Source: a virus
Direction: 5' to 3' (one strand)
IMG/VR virus record: IMGVR_UViG_3300006947_000007
Span: 18,406-82,405 of that record
Length of the DNA stretch: 64,000 nt
Shown here piece after piece: positions 16,316-25,213 of this stretch; position 1 is the stretch's first letter, and each line of letters starts with the position of its first letter. The notes under the pieces were generated by a model. The model saw only the letters and a list, made by a program, of their open reading frames with translations, was not told where the DNA came from and did no database searches. Both the position numbers and the translations under genes were made by a program.

Positions 16316-17497
16316 TTATGCTACAGTACAGCCAGTATTGGAAATTAATGCCCATCCACCTGTTGTATTGTATACTAACATAGCAGAATCGCCTACATCA
16401 TTAAATGCAAGTGTTGTTCCGTTAGCAAATGTAGTAGGAGTAAGTGTACCAACTCCACCGTCAACAACCATTGTAATGATTTTAATTTGACCGTTAGTTC
16501 CATTAGCAAGTGTTAGTGCCTCGGCACCTGTTGTAGTAACTTGTGTAATTAATGTAGTTGTATTACACGCTCCAGCACCCGATAATGCTTGTACAGATCC
16601 TGTTAAGGCACCTGTAAACATTGTTGAGTATACGTTACTAAACTTCTTGGATGTGCTACCTAGGCTTCTAGTATTAGTTGTTCCAGGTAATATGTTTCCA
16701 GTTATAGCATTGCCGCCATTTCTTAGTAGTCTATTACTTGTTGCTTCGTCGGCGTGTATATCGATCTTCTTCCAAGCACCCGAGCCAGCTGTTCCAGTAA
16801 AAGCGTAAATAGAATCACCATCTATTGCTATCTGTCCAGCAACATCACCAGCTACTCCAACACCAGACTTTGCTGACGCTGTTTGTTGTATTTGAAGTAC
16901 GTCGCCGTGTATTACGTTTGGCGCTCTGTTTAAATCTTCAATTGCTACTGTTGTTCCAGCATCTATAGTTGAGAATTTAAATCTGTATTTGCCTGTTGTA
17001 GCAAAACTAATTTGTCTGCTTGTACTATTGTAGTCAGCAAGTTCGCTAATACCTAATGTACATTGTGTAGGGAGTGTTAATTTATGAGCCGTGGAAGCCA
17101 TGTCAACTTCTACTGTTACATTACCATATTTTCCAGTTGCGGGCCAGTTGCTAAATGATAAATCTATTGTAGCACTAGATGTTACTGTTTGAAAATGTCC
17201 AGAGGAGAAATCAATTGCTACAGCACCTGCTAGTGTGCCTTTGTTAACTGTAGTCAACGACATATCTTTAAGTTCGTGATCTTCTATTAAACTGCCAGCA
17301 CCATCATTCGATAGTGAAGTACCTGTTAACGCACTCTTAACGACTGCTTTCGCTTGTAAGTCTTCTAGCTCAGTTTTTGCTGAAGTTAAACTAGTTTTAA
17401 TATTGTTAAAGTTATCTCTAAATCCCTGAGAGTCATTATCTTGCCCAGCAATTGGGAAGGTTGTGCTTATATTGTTAGGGTTAATGCTACTTGCCAT
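16316..17497 (-). CDS. Tail-fibre/virion structural protein
   Basis: 393 residues. The N-terminus NNISTTFPIAGQDNDSQGFR followed by DNFNNIKTSL is the modular attachment block of T4-like marine phage fibres. The body is a beta-rich, Thr/Ser/Gly-rich repeat (GTTNTRSLGSTSKKFSNVYS is a typical fibre repeat) and the end lacks a trimerisation chaperone motif. A TAAATAC late-promoter-like element sits at 17519-17525. Confidence 0.8.
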   Translation of the reverse strand: MASSINPNNISTTFPIAGQDNDSQGFRDNFNNIKTSLTSAKTELEDLQAKAVVKSALTGTSLSNDGAGSLIEDHELKDMSLTTVNKGTLAGAVAIDFSSGHFQTVTSSATIDLSFSNWPATGKYGNVTVEVDMASTAHKLTLPTQCTLGISELADYNSTSRQISFATTGKYRFKFSTIDAGTTVAIEDLNRAPNVIHGDVLQIQQTASAKSGVGVAGDVAGQIAIDGDSIYAFTGTAGSGAWKKIDIHADEATSNRLLRNGGNAITGNILPGTTNTRSLGSTSKKFSNVYSTMFTGALTGSVQALSGAGACNTTTLITQVTTTGAEALTLANGTNGQIKIITMVVDGGVGTLTPTTFANGTTLAFNDVGDSAMLVYNTTGGWALISNTGCTVA

Positions 17498-17521
17498 TTT
17501 TCTATTCTCCGTATACTGTAT

Positions 17522-19843
17522 TTAGTTCGGCGTGTCCATAATTGTTTCTCGTGGAAATTTGAGATATGTGTCGCCTGTGTTCCAATTTGTTTCTACGTTA
17601 TCAACATTACCAAAAAAGCTCGTATAAGCACCCTCAAACGTAGTTGTGTCACTGTCAAATGTTGTCTCTGCGGCAGTGGTCCATTTTTGAGTTGATTTAT
17701 TAAAGTTTTTACTTCTGCTGTTGTCCCAAAGTAACCGATCAACAGTAAAAGATGTCTTTTGTATTTCTTTTGTAGTGTTTGCCGCATCTAAGTAATATTT
17801 AATGTGGTTTGCCTTTGTTGGTTTGGCATAACATAGCACCACCCCCGAAACATATCCTAAAACTTTACCGTCTGCTTGTGTGCTTCTCATCCACAGCGGC
17901 AACACTCTGCTATCTTGGTACCCAATCCCGTCAACTAATACTTTTCGCATAATTTCTAGGCCACTCGGGTATAGTTTTGTTTTATTCTTAACATCACCTG
18001 TGATTAAATTAGTGTTACTTTTAGTTATCTCATCAACAGTTAATGGGGAACTATAATTGGTAATTGTAGTTGATGAGTTAGCCGTAATAGCTACATTTCC
18101 CGGAACTACTTTTCCTAGTGTATTTGTTTCTGTTATTCTATCAACTATTTCTACATAGACAACTTCATACACAACTTTATCAGTGTCTGAGTCAACTGCT
18201 TGTGCTGTTTTAATCTCGCTATAGTTTAGTTCTAACTTATAAAAGTTCTTCTGTAAAACATGCATGTACTCTGAACTCAACTTTGGTTGTAGTCCTTGTA
18301 CTAATAACATCCTAGCATCATATTGTAATCCAAACTGTGGATCACTTCGTCTATAAATTAAGTCTAATGGTATGTTGTTAGTATTTGATAATACGTTCTT
18401 CCAAATGTCTCGTTCTGCCTGTGAAGATTGGTTAACTAGGTAAACATTTTCGTATGGCTTAAAGTTCTCATTTTTTATTGTTATAGTAAACTCACGTTCG
18501 GCTCTAATATCACCACTAGCATTAATCGCCTGTATGGTTACTTTAGATGCTTTATCAAATGTTGTTAATTTCTTATCATATGATGTAGTATGGTTGTCAT
18601 TTGAAAATGTTCCAAAGCCAGGAACACCTGTTATTGTGCCATCTGTTTGTAATGTTAAGCCTTGTGGCAAGCCACTTTTTGTGCCTGCTTTAACTTTATA
18701 ATAAAAGTTTTCTAACTGTGTACTTGTTGCCTTAACCTGAAGTCGACTAGCTTCGCCACTAATAAGTGATCCTAACATAGCAGGACTAGACCAAGTTGGT
18801 GTAATATTACTATCAACAACTACATTTAACTGAAACACTTTATCAGTATAGAACGCGGCATCATCATTTTTAGAAGCTCTAACAGTAAAGTTATATTCTT
18901 TTTTAATGTCTGTTATTTGAGGTAATGACCCGCTAATCCAACCTGTTGATGAATTAATAGTTATTCCCGATGGTAATGCTCCGGCACTAATGCTATATGT
19001 TATGCCAGTAAGATCAAAGTCATGTCCTATTATGTGTACAAACCAATTATTGTTATGTAATACATTATTAAATATTGTTTCACTGTTTAGGATGATCGGA
19101 GGATGTCTAGTATCCGAGTCAGCACCAAAGGTTTCCGAATCTGCTGTTATTCCGTCAAAAGACGATCTTAAATTATTTGTGGCCCGAACATCAATTGAAA
19201 ATGTTCGTAGTGATACATCTTTACCATCTGTTAATGATACTGTAAATTCATATGCTTTACTAATAAATGTGTCAGTAAAGTCATAGCCGTATTGGTCATA
19301 ATATGTTTGGTCATAACCATCATCAGGTGTTCCTGGTATCTTTGATGGTATAATTGCTCCGTCAAGTCTTCCTGAAGAACTCATTGCAATGCCTGGTGGT
19401 AGTTCGCCCGATGATAATGTGAAAGTGTACGTATCGTCGGGGTCAGGATCATGTGCTGTTAACTGTATGTCTATATTCGTTCCGTCTTTAAATGTTCCCA
19501 AAGAGCCACCAGCTGTAATAAACATAGGAGCATCTTGTCCTGTTACTGTTAGTGAGAATGTTCTATCTGTTACAATACTATCTGCTGTTGCTCGAACGGC
19601 AAACGTGCTAGTTACATCTTGGCCAACTTCTTGCGGAATACCTGCTACATCTACCTTAGTAGTAGGTTGTCCTTCTATAACGCCATCTCGTCTAATTAAT
19701 AGTCCCGGAGGCATTGAGCCTGCGATTAGGATATAAACGATATCAGAACTGCCAGCGGTAGCTATAACTGGAAGGCTATAATACTCGTTCTCTTGGATTG
19801 TACCAAGGTGTCCTGCGGGGGTTGTCCATATGGGATTACTCAT
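17522..19843 (-). CDS. Large baseplate/tail-fibre protein with He_PIG-type Ig-like repeats
   Basis: 773 residues. At least four repeats of the 'putative Ig' type can be seen, each with (L)PxGLxxxxxGxIxGxP: AGSMPPGLLIRRDGVIEGQP, GELPPGIAMSSSGRLDG, AGALPSGITINSSTGWISG and SGLPQGLTLQTDGTITGVP. These cadherin-like folds occur in adhesins. The C-terminal third is different. It is preceded by a NATAAATA late promoter. Confidence 0.82.
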   Translation of the reverse strand: MSNPIWTTPAGHLGTIQENEYYSLPVIATAGSSDIVYILIAGSMPPGLLIRRDGVIEGQPTTKVDVAGIPQEVGQDVTSTFAVRATADSIVTDRTFSLTVTGQDAPMFITAGGSLGTFKDGTNIDIQLTAHDPDPDDTYTFTLSSGELPPGIAMSSSGRLDGAIIPSKIPGTPDDGYDQTYYDQYGYDFTDTFISKAYEFTVSLTDGKDVSLRTFSIDVRATNNLRSSFDGITADSETFGADSDTRHPPIILNSETIFNNVLHNNNWFVHIIGHDFDLTGITYSISAGALPSGITINSSTGWISGSLPQITDIKKEYNFTVRASKNDDAAFYTDKVFQLNVVVDSNITPTWSSPAMLGSLISGEASRLQVKATSTQLENFYYKVKAGTKSGLPQGLTLQTDGTITGVPGFGTFSNDNHTTSYDKKLTTFDKASKVTIQAINASGDIRAEREFTITIKNENFKPYENVYLVNQSSQAERDIWKNVLSNTNNIPLDLIYRRSDPQFGLQYDARMLLVQGLQPKLSSEYMHVLQKNFYKLELNYSEIKTAQAVDSDTDKVVYEVVYVEIVDRITETNTLGKVVPGNVAITANSSTTITNYSSPLTVDEITKSNTNLITGDVKNKTKLYPSGLEIMRKVLVDGIGYQDSRVLPLWMRSTQADGKVLGYVSGVVLCYAKPTKANHIKYYLDAANTTKEIQKTSFTVDRLLWDNSRSKNFNKSTQKWTTAAETTFDSDTTTFEGAYTSFFGNVDNVETNWNTGDTYLKFPRETIMDTPN

Positions 19844-19848
19844 AAAAG

Positions 19849-19856
19849 TATTTATC
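19849..19856 (-). promoter_or_regulatory. T4-type late promoter (GATAAATA)
   Basis: GATAAATA followed by C on the minus strand, 5 bases before the ATG of the 773-residue structural gene. It matches the T4 TATAAATA / cyanophage NATAAATA late consensus. Confidence 0.55.
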
Positions 19857-19873
19857 TAAATTGTTGGGTTGGA

Positions 19874-20488
19874 TTATAGTGCCGCTATACGTGACTGGAA
19901 GTCAGCGAAGTCGCTCGATGCTGCAACGTGTGTTTTTAATATTGCTAACGACATTGTTTCTGCGGTCAAGTAAATGCTATCATTAGTCCATTGACTAATG
20001 TTACCAGACTTGTTTGTAAATGTGTCAGTACTAGATGCTGAAACGGCACCAGTTAAGCCTGTCCAGACACCGTTTACATATCCAACAAATTGATCTGTTG
20101 AAGTGTTATAATAAAGTGTGCCGTCTACTGGTGAACTAGGTGCTGACGATTGAGCATTAAAAACTGTCTTGTCAGTATAAACTGTAGTAGAGTGTAAGTT
20201 GTTCCAACTTTTACTTGCTGAACCTAAGTCTTTTGAATCTGTTGTATCTGGTTCAACATTACTAGATAGTACTATTTTACCTGTACCATTTGGATCTAAT
20301 GTAATATTAGCATTGGTTGTTGTTGAAGCAATAGTTGTACCAGTTAAATCTAATTGTGTATCAACTGCCCCAACTTGCCATAAGTTTGAAAAGTTTGTGT
20401 TTGCTTTGATTAAAGCGTCACGTAAGTAATCACCAGAGCCGTCGTCTGCTGTTGTTCCTACGTTTATAATCTCTCTTGTGTATGCCAT
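19874..20488 (-). CDS. Tail-fibre protein, short
   Basis: 204 residues with N-terminus NVGTTADDGSGDYLRDALIK then ANTNFSNLW, the attachment block shared with its neighbour (NLGSSANDGTGDPLRTAFDK). The middle has fibre repeats (SDLGS-like KDLGSASKSWNNLHS) and a segment SPVDGTLYYNTSTDQFVGYV then NGVWTGL, the common C-terminal fibre motif. Probably a host-recognition variant of the next gene. Confidence 0.8.
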   Translation of the reverse strand: MAYTREIINVGTTADDGSGDYLRDALIKANTNFSNLWQVGAVDTQLDLTGTTIASTTTNANITLDPNGTGKIVLSSNVEPDTTDSKDLGSASKSWNNLHSTTVYTDKTVFNAQSSAPSSPVDGTLYYNTSTDQFVGYVNGVWTGLTGAVSASSTDTFTNKSGNISQWTNDSIYLTAETMSLAILKTHVAASSDFADFQSRIAAL

Positions 20489-20501
20489 TAAGTATTACCT
20501 A

Positions 20502-21170
20502 TTAAACTAAATTAACCCAAGCGCCGTTTTCGTAGCCCTTAAATTTGTTTGCTGATGTATCATAATATATCATACCATTAGTTGGTGAGCCCGGTGCTGT
20601 TCCTGGGTTGTGTAATGTATGGTTAGCACTTACTGAAACACTTGCTGTAAGTGTACCACCAAATATAGTTAACCATTGTAGACTAGCACTACCTAAACTC
20701 TTTTGGGCATCAGCACTTGGTTTAATATCACTTGCTACTGATAAATGACCTGTTCCTGCTGGATCAAGTACAATGTTTTCATTAGTTGTTGTAGACGATA
20801 TAGTACTAGCGTGTATTGATAAGTCTTCAACTGATAACGTGCTAGACGTAGCATTCCATGTCATTTTGGCATCGTGGCTTACATCACCATCAGCATCCAT
20901 ATATAAAATAGCATTATCAGTATGTGCTTCAAGCCTTAAACTTGTGCTAGTATCAACAACAACAATGCCGGCACCGTTAGTATCAAGTACTAAGTTTCCA
21001 TCTGTGTTAGTTGATTTAATTTTATTGCCGGATATATCAATGTTAGTGCCTACGGCGTCAGCACCATATATTTCGTCAAAGTTATCATTAATTTTATCAA
21101 ACGCTGTTCTTAACGGATCGCCTGTTCCATCATTTGCTGAACTGCCCAGATTTACTGTTTGTTTTGCCAT
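20502..21170 (-). CDS. Tail-fibre protein, short
   Basis: 222 residues, paralogous to the gene just downstream: same N-terminal NDGTGDPLRTAFDKINDNF block, fibre repeats (QKSLGSASLQWLTIFGG) and final SPTNGMIYYDTSANKFKGYE then NGAWVNLV. It has a clear TATAAATA late promoter 26 bases upstream, so probably heads the fibre operon. Confidence 0.82.
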   Translation of the reverse strand: MAKQTVNLGSSANDGTGDPLRTAFDKINDNFDEIYGADAVGTNIDISGNKIKSTNTDGNLVLDTNGAGIVVVDTSTSLRLEAHTDNAILYMDADGDVSHDAKMTWNATSSTLSVEDLSIHASTISSTTTNENIVLDPAGTGHLSVASDIKPSADAQKSLGSASLQWLTIFGGTLTASVSVSANHTLHNPGTAPGSPTNGMIYYDTSANKFKGYENGAWVNLV

Positions 21171-21195
21171 TTTATTGTTCCTATTTTATATATTG

Positions 21196-21203
21196 TATTT
21201 ATA
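21196..21203 (-). promoter_or_regulatory. T4-type late promoter (TATAAATA)
   Basis: A perfect TATAAATA on the minus strand, 25 bases upstream of the tail-fibre ATG at 21170, with GGAACAATAAA as a weak ribosome site between. Confidence 0.65.
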
Positions 21204-21236
21204 TTCTTAAACAGCAATTAGTCACTAAGAATAATG

Positions 21237-22472
21237 CTATTCAATTAATTCGTGGTAGTGAGGGAAATGATCAGAGAATGATATTTTTCTTCTTTTCTCT
21301 AATATTTCAAATTGCTTCTTTGCTAATTGCTTAGCCTCTGTACTTACCTTACCGCTAACCATAGATTTCATATCCCGTAGAACCGATATGTATCCTTGTT
21401 TATCGTCAAATGTTCCAGACATGTCGATAAAATAATCTATTTGTTCTTGTATTGTGTTAGTGTGGCTAGGGTCTAAACCTAACACAGAAAGCCACAACGG
21501 ATCTTGTACCCGATTATGGTGCATTATTATTTCTTTATCGTAATCAAATTTATTAATTTTCTCATTCAAATATATCAAAAAATCCTTAAAGTATGGTAGA
21601 CTTAAACTGTTATGAGCACAGCCAAATCCTAATATTAAATTTTTAGTTTCTTTTGATTGTTTAAAGAACGAGTCTACATTTTGGTTCCATTTATCAAAGT
21701 CCAGGCCCCATCTAATTAGTTCACTCCTCTTACCTAATGCTTCTCCGGAAAGTTGCATTTCATAACGAATGTTTGGGGTTCTCTTCACTAGCTCTATAAA
21801 CTTATCATACTTGTGTTTCGGAAAGTTTAAATTGGTTGTAACAACTAGTACAACTTCTTGCCCGTCGGTTATAGTGTCATTAATGTTAACTATAAATTCT
21901 TCTATAAATTGATACATGTGATTTGTAAAGAATGGTTCGCCACCTAATAAACTAAAGGTTATAAAATCTTTATGTTTAAGAGTACTGTTCCACCATTCAT
22001 TTAATAATTGAAGTACTTTTTCAAATATAGCATCCTCTGTATCTGGGAATCGTCTACCTGTTTCTTTCTGCCAACGGCTACTCTGACCTTCCCAACAATA
22101 GGCACATGCCATATTACATTTGTTTGTTAGTTCGAGTTCAACAAACTGAAATAGATCAGATGACAAGTCTAATTTTTTATTAAATAAGGGATTGTTTTTG
22201 CGAATATGCTCAGTTCTTGTACTAGTACCGCTCGCTTCTTCTGATTTCCAGCACCCAGAACAATCTGCGGATTGTATGCCGTTGCTTAATTCATATTTTC
22301 TTTTTTGTAGCGTTGGGTGATTGAGTAAGAAATCTAAGCCTTTTGCTTCTAATATATCTAAATCAAATGTAACTTCAGCTCGCTGATCTTCTGTTAATTC
22401 TGTCTTACAACACCAGTTGACTGTTTTATTTGGCAGAGATATAATAAGATCGTTCCAAGTTTTGAAACACAT
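21237..22472 (-). CDS. Radical SAM enzyme with SPASM/twitch-like Cys region
   Basis: 411 residues from the ATG at 22472. A GTG at 22517 inside the upstream gene would add 15. The start MCFKTWNDLIISL followed by NWCC matches the family's N-terminal C..W...CC block. SAM/cluster motif CNMACAYC, SAM-binding LLGGEPFF, and an extra CSGCW motif before the radical SAM domain. It lies 16 bases after an A-type Fe-S carrier and near a ferredoxin, suggesting coordinated Fe-S supply. Substrate unknown. Confidence 0.85.
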   Translation of the reverse strand: MCFKTWNDLIISLPNKTVNWCCKTELTEDQRAEVTFDLDILEAKGLDFLLNHPTLQKRKYELSNGIQSADCSGCWKSEEASGTSTRTEHIRKNNPLFNKKLDLSSDLFQFVELELTNKCNMACAYCWEGQSSRWQKETGRRFPDTEDAIFEKVLQLLNEWWNSTLKHKDFITFSLLGGEPFFTNHMYQFIEEFIVNINDTITDGQEVVLVVTTNLNFPKHKYDKFIELVKRTPNIRYEMQLSGEALGKRSELIRWGLDFDKWNQNVDSFFKQSKETKNLILGFGCAHNSLSLPYFKDFLIYLNEKINKFDYDKEIIMHHNRVQDPLWLSVLGLDPSHTNTIQEQIDYFIDMSGTFDDKQGYISVLRDMKSMVSGKVSTEAKQLAKKQFEILEKRRKISFSDHFPHYHELIE

Positions 22473-22488
22473 TGTATCCGCATGATGT

Positions 22489-22821
22489 TCAGACTGCAAA
22501 TGACTCGCCGCACCCACAACTTGAAGTTGCTTGGGGGTTCTTAACTGCTAGGAACGATCCGCCTAGTTCTTGAACATAGTCAATAACACTACCCAAGACG
22601 TACATTTCAGCAAGTTTATTAATCATTAATCTATTATCGGAATCGTCGCTTAGTTGTACTTCGATCCATTCGTCTGGGTCTGTGATTTCATTGGCAAACT
22701 TCCAGTCGTATGTAAATCCACTACAGCCACCACCTTTTATAGTGAATGTGGCATATTTCTTATCATTTGTTGTTGTGGCGTTTAGCAAATAATCCTTTGC
22801 TTTGTCAGTTACGTCTATCAT
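22489..22821 (-). CDS. iscA-like: A-type Fe-S carrier (IscA/ErpA/HesB-like)
   Basis: 110 residues with the three conserved cysteines of A-type carriers: GGGCSGF (first) and the C-terminal CGCGESF pair. These proteins deliver [2Fe-2S]/[4Fe-4S] clusters to apo-enzymes. It is placed directly before a radical SAM gene and after a ferredoxin gene, so a role in maturing phage Fe-S enzymes is likely (inference). A second carrier is at 54806-55132. Confidence 0.88.
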   Translation of the reverse strand: MIDVTDKAKDYLLNATTTNDKKYATFTIKGGGCSGFTYDWKFANEITDPDEWIEVQLSDDSDNRLMINKLAEMYVLGSVIDYVQELGGSFLAVKNPQATSSCGCGESFAV

Positions 22822-22855
22822 TTTAATTTCCTAGTGTTATACTTACTTATCGTTG

Positions 22856-23191
22856 TCAATCTATGTGATGTACTTTTACGATTAGTGATTTGTCTGGTAT
22901 TCCTCGTAAATCTACTTGGCACCCTAGTCTGCTTTTACCTTCTACATATCCTGGTGAATAATCTAAAAGGTCCAATTCAGCAAGTGGGATTTTGCCATGT
23001 TCCATTTCTCCTAAGAGCTCGTATCCTTTTATTACTTCTATATGGCAGGTAGCACATATACAACTTCCTCCACAATCACCCCAAGGTTCTCCCTTGAAGT
23101 GATCGTAGAGTGCTACCATTATGTTGTCGTTCTCACCATATTCAACATCAAACTCACGGCCTGACCTTGTAATACACTTGAACGTGGTCAT
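22856..23191 (-). CDS. 2Fe-2S ferredoxin (adrenodoxin type)
   Basis: 111 residues from the ATG at 23191. A longer ORF start is inside the upstream gene and lacks support. Cluster ligands: GDCGGSCICATC supplies C-x5-C-x2-C (with an additional Cys), and RLGCQ gives the fourth. The spacing is that of adrenodoxin/Isc ferredoxins. It could deliver electrons for radical SAM activation or Fe-S cluster building. Confidence 0.88.
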   Translation of the reverse strand: MTTFKCITRSGREFDVEYGENDNIMVALYDHFKGEPWGDCGGSCICATCHIEVIKGYELLGEMEHGKIPLAELDLLDYSPGYVEGKSRLGCQVDLRGIPDKSLIVKVHHID

Positions 23192-23193
23192 AA

Positions 23194-23352
23194 CTAGCCT
23201 TTCGTTAGTACTTGGTAGGCGCCGTAGGCTATTGCGGCATAGGCGGCGTATGTAACCCATCCACCTAAAAATAGTATAACTAATCCTACAGCAACTAATC
23301 CTAGTCCACCATGAGATGCTTTCTCTTTCATTCTACTTGTAATAAAATCCAT
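23194..23352 (-). CDS. Small membrane protein
   Basis: 52 residues starting MDFITSRMKEKASHGGLGL with a strong AGGAG 7-11 bases upstream. Two short hydrophobic Gly/Ala-rich segments follow. Function unknown. Confidence 0.55.
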   Translation of the reverse strand: MDFITSRMKEKASHGGLGLVAVGLVILFLGGWVTYAAYAAIAYGAYQVLTKG

Positions 23353-23391
23353 AATATTCTCCTTTATATTGTGTAGCATTGCTACGTTACA

Positions 23392-23952
23392 TTAAGCATT
23401 TTCTAATACTTTCCTTATGCTTAAAACCTTTTGCTTAATCAAATCCACATAGTCTGGATTTGTACTCCATTTACTAAGGAGCTCTATTTGTTTGTTTATA
23501 TTGAGTGAGTTAGTTTCTAATTGAATAGCTCTTTCAGTTCTAAAGAGCTCATAAGCATGATGCCCATTAATAGTATTTACCATATTTTTAACTGATTCAC
23601 ACTTGTTTTTGAACGCTCTAACACCCCATACAGCGTCTGGATCGCCTAATGGCTTTAGTTGAGGTATATCTTTATTCCAAGTTCTAATACCAAACAAGTT
23701 ATTACCTTCGTTAGCAAATCTACTCTTGCCGTACCCAGATTCCATTACTGCCATAGATATAATAATCTCACTACTTATTTGCTGATCAGGGTCAATATCT
23801 AAATTTACATATTTAATACAGTTATTTACAGCTAATACAAATTCATTGTTATTAGTATATTTCATGGTAGTTGAATGATTAGAAATATTGCCAACACTTG
23901 CTGTAACTATTGTTAACAGAATCGCAATAAGTATTCCTTGATTTTTATTCAT
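23392..23952 (-). CDS. Glucosaminidase-type lysin (GH73/Bax-like) with signal anchor
   Basis: 186 residues. A hydrophobic N-terminus (GILIAILLTIVTASVGN) acts as signal or anchor. The catalytic region ISMAVMESGYGKSRFANEGN with NLFGIRTW is the glucosaminidase signature (catalytic Glu within MESGYG). It would cut N-acetylglucosamine linkages in peptidoglycan, as a signal-anchor-release type endolysin or entry enzyme. It is followed by an ORF containing tRNA-Trp. Confidence 0.8.
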   Translation of the reverse strand: MNKNQGILIAILLTIVTASVGNISNHSTTMKYTNNNEFVLAVNNCIKYVNLDIDPDQQISSEIIISMAVMESGYGKSRFANEGNNLFGIRTWNKDIPQLKPLGDPDAVWGVRAFKNKCESVKNMVNTINGHHAYELFRTERAIQLETNSLNINKQIELLSKWSTNPDYVDLIKQKVLSIRKVLENA

Positions 23953-23953
23953 A

Positions 23954-24460
23954 CTATACCTTTTTACCTGCTGTTAAGAGTTCTTCCCTCGAAACAACCA
24001 TGTAAGGTCCTTTATTATAAGCAGGGACAACCGAATATTGTTTGCTAATTTCAATTCTTTCAGCTTGTTCTTTCCAACTACGTTGTTCAGATCCGTGACT
24101 GGGAACCGTGGCAGAGGTGAACGGATTCGAACCGCTAGTTTTGGATTTGGAATCCAACGTGTTACCATTAACACTACACCCCTTGAATGGTTCTCTTAAT
24201 AGTGTTGGACCTGAAACAAGTTTATTAACTATTGGTGTATGTTTATTTTGATATGCTTGTTTAGGTTTATAATAGCCCTGAACATAATCAATGTATTCAG
24301 TAAGAGTCATTTGAAGACCATGTAGGTGTTGTTTTCTTAGATGTTTATTATATGCTTTAAGGTCTTTAGATAGTTTTATCTTTTCTTTCTCAGATACAAT
24401 CTTACGTTTATACTTTTTTGTATTTAACGAGGTCATCCCCCGTACCAAACCCATGGTCAT
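23954..24460 (-). CDS. Hypothetical phage protein whose frame runs through tRNA-Trp
   Basis: 168 residues. The N-terminal half (about 1-60, basic: LHGLQMTLTEYIDYVQGYYK) and the C-terminal third (SWKEQAERIEISKQYSVVPA then YNKGPYMVVS) look like genuine parts of short phage proteins that I recall from marine T4-like phages. The middle is the in-frame translation of tRNA-Trp (75 nt = 25 codons). Either the whole ORF is expressed, or two gene remnants flank the tRNA. The start is uncertain; MTSLN at residue 9 is an alternative. Confidence 0.45.
   Translation of the reverse strand: MTMGLVRGMTSLNTKKYKRKIVSEKEKIKLSKDLKAYNKHLRKQHLHGLQMTLTEYIDYVQGYYKPKQAYQNKHTPIVNKLVSGPTLLREPFKGCSVNGNTLDSKSKTSGSNPFTSATVPSHGSEQRSWKEQAERIEISKQYSVVPAYNKGPYMVVSREELLTAGKKV
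24109..24183 (-). tRNA. tRNA-Trp (anticodon CCA)
   Basis: Acceptor AGGGGTG pairs with CACCTCT (one G-U), D stem GTGT/ACAC, anticodon stem TTGGA/TCCAA with loop TTCCAAA (anticodon CCA), T arm AGCGG-TTCGAAT-CCGTT, discriminator G and encoded CCA. The 5' AGGGG and 3' GCCA match bacterial tRNA-Trp. It lies entirely inside an open protein frame on the same strand. Confidence 0.88.
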
Positions 24461-24461
24461 A

Positions 24462-24713
24462 TTAGATAGCTTTCTTGAAAGTTACTTCGTCGAACTTGTT
24501 ATGATCCTCTTTATTAAATATGATATTGGACATTCCAAAATCAGTAGGAGCAAAAGTATCTTCGAATATTTTAAATTCTGATAACTTATATTCTAGCATT
24601 AATGTTAGGATATTAACAACTGCTGTTTTGTTCTTAATATCGTTTATGGAACCCGGAGCAAGTAACTTTAATACCTTCTCCAGGTCCTCTATATCTTTTA
24701 ATACGTCTATCAT
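24462..24713 (-). CDS. Hypothetical protein
   Basis: 83 residues, partly helical (IDVLKDIEDLEKVLKLL). It is one base away from both neighbours, in the glycine-zipper operon. No motif recognised. Confidence 0.5.
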   Translation of the reverse strand: MIDVLKDIEDLEKVLKLLAPGSINDIKNKTAVVNILTLMLEYKLSEFKIFEDTFAPTDFGMSNIIFNKEDHNKFDEVTFKKAI

Positions 24714-24714
24714 A

Positions 24715-25179
24715 TTAAAATTCGTGTGTATAATTAGCGTAATACTTAACGTTATCTATCATCCAGCTTATTGTTGAATGAGAGTAAACTTCCTGCCTAG
24801 ATTCTTCATATCTAGTTTGTACTGTACAAATTGTTTGAGTTTGCCCGTTAGTAGTTGGCTTATTCTTGTTAGCTACATCGGCACCAATGATAGCACCTAA
24901 TATAGTTGCGGCATCGTTACCTTTGCCTTTACCTACTTGGTTACCAATAACACCGCCAATGATAGCACCAAACAATACATCGGCACTTGAAGCGCCAGTA
25001 CCATTAGTGTACACTTGCTTACAAACTTCAACATTGTACGGTACTTGGCTTATTACTGTTTTCATATGATGATAAACATTAGGCCTTTCTACTCTTCCCG
25101 AATTTAAATCAGCCATTGCTGACGCGGCTACCAATGTTAACATTGTACTAGCAATTATTACTTTGATTGTATTTTTCAT
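24715..25179 (-). CDS. Exported glycine-zipper (17 kDa surface-antigen-like) protein
   Basis: 154 residues with a signal peptide ending ASAMA. A glycine zipper follows: LFGAIIGGVIGNQVGKGKGN then ILGAIIGA. A Cys pair (VCKQ, ICTV) brackets it. This is the layout of Rick_17kDa/glycine-zipper-2TM envelope proteins, usually in or near the outer membrane. Its own promoter lies upstream (25214-25241), suggesting early expression and a role in altering the host envelope. Confidence 0.8.
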   Translation of the reverse strand: MKNTIKVIIASTMLTLVAASAMADLNSGRVERPNVYHHMKTVISQVPYNVEVCKQVYTNGTGASSADVLFGAIIGGVIGNQVGKGKGNDAATILGAIIGADVANKNKPTTNGQTQTICTVQTRYEESRQEVYSHSTISWMIDNVKYYANYTHEF

Positions 25180-25213
25180 TTGTTATTCCTTCTTTTATTG
25201 TTTATATACTACT

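Noticed and set aside
18990-19736. Two + strand ORFs opposite the large fibre gene
   Set aside because: Antisense shadows of a clear structural gene with domain repeats; no ribosome site.
22475-22517. GTG start extending the radical SAM gene at 21237 by 15 residues
   Set aside because: The extra residues only mirror the 3' end of the Fe-S carrier gene in another frame; the ATG at 22472 gives the family-typical N-terminus.
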